6,928 nucleotides of DNA from Deltaproteobacteria bacterium (GTDB taxonomy: Bacteria; Desulfobacterota; Desulfuromonadia; Geobacterales; Pseudopelobacteraceae), in contig JAURXC010000186.1 in NCBI GenBank assembly GCA_030654645.1, positions 1 to 6,928 of the forward strand, read 5' to 3'. The notes beneath the pieces were generated by a model. That model ran no database searches. It worked only from the letters and a program-made list of their open reading frames with translations, and had not been told where the DNA came from. Numbering within the stretch: position 1 is the stretch's first letter; each line of letters begins with the position of its first letter. Made by a program: the position numbers and the translations under genes. This document shows, one piece after another, positions 1-5,953 of the stretch.

Positions 1-396
1 GGTCCGCAACTGCTGCAGGAATGCGCCGGGCTGGGCGGCTGCGAAACCGGTGATGCCAGGATCACCGCCGGTTACAGGCTGCCGGCGCGGCATGTGATCC
101 ACACCGTCGGGCCGGTCTGGCACGGCGGCGACAAGGGTGAGCCGGCGCTGCTGGAATCGTCCTATCGCCGTTGTTTCGAACTGGTCCGCCGGCATGGCCT
201 CAGGAGCATCGCATTTCCCGCGATCAGCGCCGGTGTCTACGGCTATCCGATGCGCGCGGCGGCCGAAATCGCGCTGACGGCCGCCCTGGCGGCGATCGCT
301 GAGAACCCGGAACTGGAGCGGGTCGTTTTCGTCCAGTTCAACGCCGCCGCTCAGCAGGTCTACCGGGAGGCGGCGGCAAGGCTCGGGATACGTTAG
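1..396 (+). CDS. Macrodomain protein (MacroD/YmdB-like ADP-ribose hydrolase), 3' part
   Basis: The frame is open from base 1 to a TAG stop and encodes the last 131 residues; the start lies outside the window. The sequence is a typical MacroD/YmdB-type macrodomain. It has GGCETGDARITAGY (about visible residues 12-25), then LPARHVIHTVGPVW (27-40), and the phosphate-binding loop FPAISAGVYGYP (72-83). It ends in a short helix. Family members run about 170-180 residues, so roughly 45 N-terminal residues are missing, including the part that normally carries the Asn-rich ADP-ribose-binding motif. Known relatives bind ADP-ribose and hydrolyse O-acetyl-ADP-ribose or mono-ADP-ribosyl groups in the cytoplasm; the exact substrate here cannot be told. 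The GTG at 94 lies inside the conserved VIHTVGP block and is not the start. The gene converges on ctaB and shares a 4-bp stop overlap with it. There is no obvious functional tie to the oxidase operon. Confidence 0.9.
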   Translation, partial: GPQLLQECAGLGGCETGDARITAGYRLPARHVIHTVGPVWHGGDKGEPALLESSYRRCFELVRRHGLRSIAFPAISAGVYGYPMRAAAEIALTAALAAIAENPELERVVFVQFNAAAQQVYREAAARLGIR

Positions 397-1223
397 TAAA
401 GGCTCTTTTGGGTGACGATCATCAGTGTCACCAGCAGCGGAAAGAGATTCAGGCAGAAGAAAACGGTCTTTTCGGAGCGGAGCAGGGCCAGCGAAATCAT
501 CGGCAGGATCAGCAGCGCGAAGCAGGTTGCGATACTGCGCGAAACCAGGCCGAAAGCCGGCAGCAGCATGGTCGCGCAGACCATGGCTACGCACCAGAGG
601 CCGAAGAAGCCGATGAAGCGGCTGCCTGCGGACGCCGCCGTCAGCAGCGGAAAACCGGCCTTGCGATAGTCGTCGGCATGGCGGCGCTGGAAAAGCCAGA
701 AATGGGGAATCTGCCAGAGGTAGAGCAGCCCGGCCAGCAGCATGATGCGGTAGTCCGGGATGTTCCCGCCGGCGCAGCTCCATCCGATCAGCGGTGGCAG
801 CGCCCCGCATACGGCCCCGGCGGCCAGCGCATAGGGAGTGCGCCGTTTCAGGGGGGTGTAGATGCCCAGGTACCAGAGGATTCCGCCCGCTCCCAGCAGT
901 GCCGGCGTGACTCCTTCGGCCGTTGCCAGCAGCAGTACCCCCGACAGCACGACCGCAGCGCCGATCAGAGCCGCCTGGGCCGGTTGCATGCTGCCCCTGG
1001 CTACCGGGCGCAGCATGGTGCGGAGCATCAGCCGGTCCGCTTCGAACTCCAGGGCTTGGTTGAGCGCCGATCCGCCGAAGGCCAGCAGGGCTACACCGGC
1101 AAAGACCAGCCAGGGCAGGCTGGCGTAGGTAGTTCCCGGAAAGAGCATGACGCCGCCGGCGGCCGCGACGCCGTTCAGCAGCGACAGGCGCGGGCGGAAC
1201 AGGCTGGCCAGGGAGCGGATCAT
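393..1223 (-). CDS. ctaB: Protoheme IX farnesyltransferase (heme O synthase)
   Basis: This is a polytopic inner-membrane prenyltransferase of the UbiA superfamily that adds a farnesyl group to heme b, giving heme O for the oxidase. The 276 residues are close to the family's usual 280-300. Visible motifs are the acidic prenyl-diphosphate site ALNQALEFEAD (53-63, with Asn55, Glu59, Glu61, Asp63), then RTMLRPVARG (68-77), YTPLKRRTP (122-130), GALPPLIGW (140-148) and WQIPHFW (170-176) followed by DDYRKAGFPLL (184-194). About eight or nine hydrophobic helices are apparent. The acidic motif uses Glu at positions 59 and 61 where many CtaB/CyoE proteins have D/E and D, a conservative change. The ATG lies inside the coxB stop (ATGA overlap), and GAGG within the last coxB codons sits 6 nt upstream, so translational coupling to coxB is likely. 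It is the last operon gene. Heme A synthase (ctaA) is not in the window, so heme O versus heme A cannot be decided. Confidence 0.95.
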   Translation of the reverse strand: MIRSLASLFRPRLSLLNGVAAAGGVMLFPGTTYASLPWLVFAGVALLAFGGSALNQALEFEADRLMLRTMLRPVARGSMQPAQAALIGAAVVLSGVLLLATAEGVTPALLGAGGILWYLGIYTPLKRRTPYALAAGAVCGALPPLIGWSCAGGNIPDYRIMLLAGLLYLWQIPHFWLFQRRHADDYRKAGFPLLTAASAGSRFIGFFGLWCVAMVCATMLLPAFGLVSRSIATCFALLILPMISLALLRSEKTVFFCLNLFPLLVTLMIVTQKSLY

Positions 1224-2134
1224 TTCAGGCCTCGCAGGTACTGGACGATGGCCCGCAACTCATCCTCCTTGAGGGTGAAAGGGGGCATGATCGGGGGGAA
1301 ATCCTTGACCAGATCCGCGCCCGGCTCCAGGATGGAGCGCCGCAGGTAGGCCTCGTCCACGATCACGGCCCGTTCGGCGCCGTTGGTCTCAACCGCGACG
1401 CTCCGGCCCCAGATCCCCTTGAAGGTCGGTCCCACCCTGGCGCTGCCGTCCTCGGAGTGGCATCCCAGGCAACCATGCTTCTCCAGTAACTCGTGCCCCA
1501 GGTGTTCCTTCTGTTCCCCGGCCCCACTTTCATGTTCCATCCAGGCTGAGAATTCCGCTTCGGGCAGCGCCTCCACTGTGGTGATCATGGCCGAATGGCT
1601 GGTGCCGCAGTACTGCGAGCAGAACAGGTCGTAGCTGCCCGCTTTCGAGGCCACGAACCAGGCGTGGTTCTTCATGCCCGGAACAACGTCGCGCTTGACC
1701 CGGAAGGCCGGCAGGAAGAAGCCGTGGATCACGTCCTGCGATACCAGGTTGACCCTGACCGGCCTGCCGACCGGCACATACAGCTTGGGGCTGGTGACCC
1801 CGTTGGCATAGCTGAAGCTCCATGACCACATGCGGGCGGTGGCGGTCACCTCCATCGCCCCCTTGGGGACGTTGCGCAGCGTGAGGTAGCCGGACCAGCC
1901 GTAGTAGAACATGGCCAGCACCAGCATGGTTGGCAGCACGGTCCAGATGATCTCCAGCCAGAGGTTGCCCTCTGCTTTCGAAGTCGCCTCCGGCGCTTTT
2001 GAGCGGTGGTAGCGCACGACAAAGTACAGCATCGCCGCGGTGATGCCGATCAGCAGCACCAGGCAGGCCCCGAAGATGAACATGAAGACCGGATCGATCG
2101 CTTCGGTTGTGGTCATCAGGCGTGCAGGGTTCAC
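1220..2134 (-). CDS. coxB: Cytochrome c oxidase subunit II with fused cytochrome c domain
   Basis: Subunit II accepts electrons on the periplasmic side and passes them to subunit I. The 304 residues show two N-terminal membrane helices (about 17-41 and 60-80, the second with EIIWTVLP), the aromatic stretch RMWSWSF (101-107), and a cupredoxin CuA domain. CuA ligands are His137, Cys172, Cys176, His180 and Met183, in CSQYCGTSHSAM (172-183). Residue 174, whose carbonyl is a CuA ligand, is Gln instead of the usual Glu. A C-terminal class I cytochrome c domain follows, with CLGCH (222-226) and a probable distal Met283 in PPIMPPF. This is the caa3-type fusion. No lipobox or cleaved signal peptide is evident. 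The start is GTG at 2134, preceded by GAGGA 6 nt upstream; an in-frame ATG at codon 7 lacks a ribosome-binding site. It lies 15 bp after the subunit IV gene and overlaps ctaB by 4 bp. Confidence 0.96.
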   Translation of the reverse strand: MNPARLMTTTEAIDPVFMFIFGACLVLLIGITAAMLYFVVRYHRSKAPEATSKAEGNLWLEIIWTVLPTMLVLAMFYYGWSGYLTLRNVPKGAMEVTATARMWSWSFSYANGVTSPKLYVPVGRPVRVNLVSQDVIHGFFLPAFRVKRDVVPGMKNHAWFVASKAGSYDLFCSQYCGTSHSAMITTVEALPEAEFSAWMEHESGAGEQKEHLGHELLEKHGCLGCHSEDGSARVGPTFKGIWGRSVAVETNGAERAVIVDEAYLRRSILEPGADLVKDFPPIMPPFTLKEDELRAIVQYLRGLK

Positions 2135-2149
2135 AATAGTTCCTCAGCT

Positions 2150-2437
2150 TTAACGGTAGAGCACATCAAAAAAGGTCAAGCCGATAAATATGGCCAGGGT
2201 CACCAGCGCCAGGAACAGCAGCCAGCGCAAGAGGCGTCCCTCGTACTTCATGTGCATGAAGAAAACGATCACCAGGCCGGCCTTGGCGCAGGCGATGGTC
2301 AGCGCCGCGATTACCTTGTAGCCTCCCAGTTCGACGCGGGTGATGGCGACGGTCAGGGCGGTCAGGATCAGCAGAACCAGCCAGATGCCGGTCAGCTTGC
2401 GGTAGCCGATGATGTGATGTTGTTCGTGCCGGTCCAC
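2150..2437 (-). CDS. Cytochrome c oxidase subunit IV (caa3-type, COX4_pro family)
   Basis: This is a small accessory membrane subunit of 95 residues that helps assemble or stabilise the oxidase. Three hydrophobic helices are visible at about residues 15-33, 39-60 and 69-90. The diagnostic stretch of the caa3-type subunit IV family is AKAGLVIVFFMHMKYE (51-66), followed by GRLLRWL. The open frame runs upstream to 2806, but that extension is an antisense-like shadow across coxC and the palindromic repeat. The chosen start is GTG at 2437, giving an N-terminus of MDRHEQHHIIGYRKL, with GGAGA 10 nt upstream, a slightly long spacing. An upstream ATT in the same frame is a less likely start. The gene sits between coxC and coxB, 15 bp before coxB, as expected for an oxidase operon. 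The family assignment is firm from the FFMHMK motif; the start is moderately certain. coxD and ctaF are both used as symbols for this family, so none is assigned. Confidence 0.88.
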   Translation of the reverse strand: MDRHEQHHIIGYRKLTGIWLVLLILTALTVAITRVELGGYKVIAALTIACAKAGLVIVFFMHMKYEGRLLRWLLFLALVTLAIFIGLTFFDVLYR

Positions 2438-2461
2438 AGGAATTGTTTCTCCAATGCTTTG

Positions 2462-2527
2462 GTAGGTGCGCGGCTTGCCGCGCCCTTTTGCCGTAATAGC
2501 CTCGGGCGCGGCAAGCCGCTCCCCTAC
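2462..2527. repeat. Palindromic repeat element between coxC and the subunit IV gene
   Basis: Two 24-bp arms (2462-2485 and 2504-2527) are inverted copies with only two mismatches, separated by an 18-bp spacer. Each outer end reads GTAGG inward. Each arm is also internally self-complementary, with the core GCGGCTTGCCGC forming a small hairpin around CTTG or CAAG, so the element could fold as one long stem or as two short stem-loops. This REP/MITE-like architecture resembles the dispersed GTAGGGG-type palindromes of many GC-rich bacteria; that comparison is from memory, not a search. The right arm contains the coxC stop codon. On the minus strand no U-tract follows the stem, so it does not look like an operon-ending terminator; it may affect mRNA processing or stability. 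Confidence 0.85.
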
Positions 2528-3126
2528 AAGACCAGATAATACAACGGGAAGATGAAAATCCAGATCAGGTCCACCAGGTGCCAGTAGAGCGCCCCGTTTT
2601 CCAGCAGGATGTAATCGCTGGCATTGACCGCGCCGGATCGGGCCTTGAGCGCGATCCAGGCCAGCAGCAGCGCGCCGATGACGACGTGCAGGCCATGGAT
2701 GCCGGTGGTCATGTAGTACAGGCTGAAAAAGACCGATTCGCCCGGCGGCCCGTTTTTCAGCTGCTCCGATCCGGGATAGATGCCGTGGCCGATCTTGGCG
2801 CTCCACTCGAAGTATTTTATGACCATGAATCCGGCGGCGCAGAGAATCGTGCCCCCGATCAGCGCCACGACCCGTCTTGTCTCCCCGCGCTGCGCGGCGG
2901 TGACCGCCATGGCGGCCGACAGGCTGCTGGTCAGCAGTATCACGGTGTTGGTCGCCCCCAGGATCCAGTCCAGCTGCCTGCCGGCCGTGGCGAACTCATG
3001 CGGGTAGCGCTTGAGGTACACCGCATAGAGCAGGAACAGCCCGCCGAACAGCAGCAGTTCGGTGAACAGGAACAGCCACATGCCGAGTTTGGCTCCAAAG
3101 TAGTCTTTTTGTTCCTGATGGTTCAT
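2524..3126 (-). CDS. coxC: Cytochrome c oxidase subunit III
   Basis: Subunit III is an integral membrane subunit that supports stability and proton uptake of the oxidase. The 200 residues match the short, five-helix form lacking the first two helices of mitochondrial COX3. Visible family features are GAKLGMWLFLFTELLLFGGLF near the N-terminus (11-31), Glu108 in KYFEW, the block YYMTTGIHGLHVVIG (137-151), and the C-terminal YWHLVDLIWIFIFP (181-194). I chose ATG at 3126 (MNHQEQKDYFG) because AGGG lies 8 nt upstream. In-frame ATGs at 3132 (too close to that AGGG) and 3162 (no well-placed ribosome-binding site) are possible alternatives and would add 2 or 12 residues. It begins 49 bp after the cyclic-di-GMP gene. 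Its TAG stop lies inside the palindromic repeat, so the present C-terminus may have been set by insertion of that element. Confidence 0.95.
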   Translation of the reverse strand: MNHQEQKDYFGAKLGMWLFLFTELLLFGGLFLLYAVYLKRYPHEFATAGRQLDWILGATNTVILLTSSLSAAMAVTAAQRGETRRVVALIGGTILCAAGFMVIKYFEWSAKIGHGIYPGSEQLKNGPPGESVFFSLYYMTTGIHGLHVVIGALLLAWIALKARSGAVNASDYILLENGALYWHLVDLIWIFIFPLYYLVL

Positions 3127-3175
3127 TTCCATATCCCTGATAAAGTCAAAGCCGGTTTCCATCCGGGTATTGCAG

Positions 3176-5953
3176 TCACTCCGCGAAGCTGAACCCGGCG
3201 CCCTTGTTCGTTTCATGGTGTTTACAGGCCTGGGCAACAATGTCCAGCAGCTCGCTTTCGTCCCAGGGCTTGGTCAGGAACTTGAAGATCGTGCCCCGGT
3301 TAATGGCGGTAGTGACCGCCTGCAGGTCCGGATCGCCTGTCAGCAGCATGCGCACCACATCGGGATAAATCTCCTTGACCCGTTCCAGGAATTCGTTGCC
3401 GTTCATGACCGGCATGCGCAGGTCCGAAATCACCACGGCAACACACCTGCTGGCCAGTATTTCAAACCCCTCGGCGGCACAGGTGGCGCCGAAGACCTGG
3501 TAGCCGGCCAGGGCAAGCATGCTCTGCAGGGAGTGGATCACCTGCCTGTCGTCATCGACCACCAGGATGATGTGTTCCGCATCCTCCGGGCAGGGTTCTC
3601 CAAAGCTGACGGCCTGGTATTGCTGCAAAAATTGCATGAACTGCCCGGCCGGTAGCGGTTTGCTGATGTAATACCCCTGGATTTCGTCGCAATGGTGCTG
3701 GCGCAGGTAATCCAACTGGCCAACCGTCTCGACCCCTTCGGCGATGACCTTAAGATGCAGGCTGTGGGCCATGGCAATCACCGCCTTGGCAATGGCTGCG
3801 CTGTCCGGATCGCTGGTGATGTCCCTGACAAAGGATTGATCTACCTTGAGCTTGTCGAAGGGGAAGCGCTTGAGATAGCCGAGGCTGGAGTAACCGGTGC
3901 CGAAGTCGTCCATGGAAAGGGTGGTACCCAACGCCTTCAATTCCTTGACGATGCCGGTCACACGATCCAGGTTCTGCATGACCAGGCTCTCGGTGATTTC
4001 CAGCTCCAGGTAACGGGCATCCAGGCGTGTTTCCAGAAGAATCCGCTCCACAACCCGTGCAAGATGCTTCTGGCGGAACTGGCGGGCGGAGAGATTGACC
4101 GCTACCGGGATTGACGGCAGTCCCAGCTCCTGCCAGGCACGGTTCTGGCGGCAGGCGGTTTCCAGAACCCATTCGCCGATCGGCTCGATCAGTCCGGTCT
4201 CCTCGGCCAGCGGAATAAAGCTGGCCGGGGTGATCAGCCCCAGATCCGGGCTCTGCCAGCGCACCAGCGCCTCCATGCCGGTCAGCTGCCCGCTCTGCAG
4301 GCTTACCTTGGGCTGGTAGCAGATAAAGAGCTCATCCCGTTCCAGGGCGCGGCGCAGATGTTTTTCCATGGTCATGCGCGTCAGCGAACGGGCATTCATC
4401 TCGCCGGTATAGAAACGGATCCGGTCGCGCCCCTGCTCCTTGGCCTGGTACATGGCCAGGTCGGCGTTTCTCAGCAGCGTCTGCACATCTTCGCCGTCCC
4501 GGGGCGAGATGCTGATGCCGATGCTGCAGGTAATCATCAGCTCATGGCCGTTGATCCGGAACGGTTGCGACATCATCTGGCGGATATCTTCAGCAATGCG
4601 ATCGGCCATTTCCCCAATCTCCTCATTGCAGACCACGGCGACAAATTCGTCGCCCCCCTGGCGGGCCACCGTATCCCCGGCCCTGATACAATCAGACAGT
4701 CGTTCCGCGGCCACCTTGAGCAGCCTGTCCCCCACATCGTGCCCCAGGCTGTCGTTGATAAACTTGAAATTATCCAGGTCGATAAAGAAGACCGCAACCT
4801 GCTGGGATGTGCGCCGGGAGATGAGCAGGGTCTGATTGAGGCGATCCACGAGAAGATTGCGATTCGGCAACCCGGTCAGGTCGTCGTGGTTGGCTTGGTA
4901 CTCCAGCTGTTGTTCGTAACGTTTCCGTTCGGTGACTTCTTCAAAGGTCTCGATCACCGCCAGCAATTCCCCCCTGCTGTTGCGTATCGGCGCAGCATTG
5001 AAGATCAGGTAGCGGTCGGCGCCATTGAGATCGGGATACCACCCTTCGGCCTGAATACCTTCCGGGATGAAGCTGGATTTGCCGAAATTATGGTAATGTG
5101 CCGGTATTTTCTCCGGCATGCCGTCAATCACCATGTCGGCCAGCACCGGGTGGTGTTCCGTGTAAAAGGCCTTCCAAACCTGATCGCGGCCGATGATATC
5201 CCCAGCCGCGATGCCGGTCAATTCCTCACAGGCATGGTTCCAGATCAGCACCCGCCGCTCGGTATCGATCACAAAGGCCGGAACGGCGCTGTTGCGCACC
5301 AGGCTTTCGGCAAACTCCTTCTGATCGGCCAGCGCGGTGGCCACCAGCTTGCGTTCCGAAATGTCCTGGATAATGGCGATGTAGGAGAGGTGCCCCTCCA
5401 GCTGAAGGGTGCTGATTGAAACCTGCACCGGAAAGCAGGCCCCGTCCTTGCGGCACCCGCTGGTCTCCTGCCGTTGCCTTAGCTTGCCGCGTTCTCCGCA
5501 GATGATAGTTTCCTGCTGTTCCGTGGCGGTTTCAAGAGAGAGGCCGGGGATTATGACCGCCAGATCGCGGCCGGCAATTTCTGCCGGGGTATAACCAAAC
5601 GCGCTGACCGCCGCCGGGTTGATCGACTCGATCTTTCCCTGTGAATCAAAATGGATCACGGCATCGACCAGATGCCGCAAGGTCTGCTCGGTCCGGTTCA
5701 TCTCCTCGGTGGCCAGGTTCTGGAACGGCCTGACGATCAGCCACCAGATGAAGGGCGCACTCAACAGCGACAGACCCAGGGAATCAGCCAGGTTCTGGAG
5801 GTACGCCGGAGCCCCCTGCATCATGGCGCCCAGCAGGTACATCATGACGCTTTCCAGGGCAAATACGATTATCAGCAGTCGAACAAACAGCGCCACCGGT
5901 TTTGGAAAACGCGCGTGTCTTCCCGAACCGACGCTGTCGTTATTCGGATTCAT
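3176..5953 (-). CDS. Membrane PAS-PAS-GGDEF-EAL-REC cyclic-di-GMP signalling protein
   Basis: The 925-residue protein joins a sensor to enzymes that make and break cyclic-di-GMP. Two membrane helices (about 17-45 and 58-76) enclose a short periplasmic loop. PAS 1 spans about 90-202, ending DISERK; PAS 2 spans about 212-345, ending EVTERKR. The GGDEF domain (about 350-516) has an intact GGDEF motif at 433-437 and an inhibitory RxxD site (Arg424, Asp427). The EAL domain (about 530-775) keeps Glu561-Ala-Leu, Asn620, Glu652, Asp682, Asp683, Lys703, Glu739 and Gln759, so hydrolysis looks possible. A receiver domain ends the protein (about 794-908), with Asp800/801/802, phospho-acceptor Asp844, Thr872 and Lys895 in TKPWD. 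The ATG at 5953 follows AAGGAG by 7 nt and overlaps the coxA end by 14 bp; the frame is open to 6019, but that part overlaps coxA codons and has no ribosome-binding site. Both activities look intact, so net direction is unknown. The ligand sensed is also unknown. Confidence 0.95.
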   Translation of the reverse strand: MNPNNDSVGSGRHARFPKPVALFVRLLIIVFALESVMMYLLGAMMQGAPAYLQNLADSLGLSLLSAPFIWWLIVRPFQNLATEEMNRTEQTLRHLVDAVIHFDSQGKIESINPAAVSAFGYTPAEIAGRDLAVIIPGLSLETATEQQETIICGERGKLRQRQETSGCRKDGACFPVQVSISTLQLEGHLSYIAIIQDISERKLVATALADQKEFAESLVRNSAVPAFVIDTERRVLIWNHACEELTGIAAGDIIGRDQVWKAFYTEHHPVLADMVIDGMPEKIPAHYHNFGKSSFIPEGIQAEGWYPDLNGADRYLIFNAAPIRNSRGELLAVIETFEEVTERKRYEQQLEYQANHDDLTGLPNRNLLVDRLNQTLLISRRTSQQVAVFFIDLDNFKFINDSLGHDVGDRLLKVAAERLSDCIRAGDTVARQGGDEFVAVVCNEEIGEMADRIAEDIRQMMSQPFRINGHELMITCSIGISISPRDGEDVQTLLRNADLAMYQAKEQGRDRIRFYTGEMNARSLTRMTMEKHLRRALERDELFICYQPKVSLQSGQLTGMEALVRWQSPDLGLITPASFIPLAEETGLIEPIGEWVLETACRQNRAWQELGLPSIPVAVNLSARQFRQKHLARVVERILLETRLDARYLELEITESLVMQNLDRVTGIVKELKALGTTLSMDDFGTGYSSLGYLKRFPFDKLKVDQSFVRDITSDPDSAAIAKAVIAMAHSLHLKVIAEGVETVGQLDYLRQHHCDEIQGYYISKPLPAGQFMQFLQQYQAVSFGEPCPEDAEHIILVVDDDRQVIHSLQSMLALAGYQVFGATCAAEGFEILASRCVAVVISDLRMPVMNGNEFLERVKEIYPDVVRMLLTGDPDLQAVTTAINRGTIFKFLTKPWDESELLDIVAQACKHHETNKGAGFSFAE

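Noticed and set aside
94..96. GTG at 94 as the start of the macrodomain gene
   Set aside because: The upstream 31 codons in the same frame encode conserved macrodomain sequence (GCETGDARITAGY), so the gene starts outside the window.
408..1349. Open frame of 313 codons on the plus strand across ctaB and the end of coxB
   Set aside because: Translation is low-complexity Gln/Arg/Gly/Ala-rich with no family resemblance and is antisense to two well-supported genes.
2462..2527. The palindrome as a rho-independent terminator ending the operon after coxC
   Set aside because: On the minus strand no U-run follows the stem. Only the left arm's small hairpin on the plus strand is followed by CCTTTT, which is the wrong direction for the operon.
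2006..2539. Plus-strand frame spanning coxB start, subunit IV and the palindromic repeat
   Set aside because: Antisense to subunit IV and coxB; its end is merely a translation of the palindromic repeat.
2438..2806. N-terminal extension of the subunit IV frame into coxC
   Set aside because: The extra 123 codons overlap coxC in another frame, have Arg/Pro-rich shadow composition and cross the repeat element; subunit IV proteins of this family are about 90-110 residues.
4358..5419. Long open frame of 353 codons on the plus strand inside the cyclic-di-GMP gene
   Set aside because: It is fully antisense to a protein whose PAS, GGDEF and EAL motifs are all in frame; the translation is rich in His, Gln and Asp with no recognisable domain, as expected for a shadow frame in GC-rich DNA.
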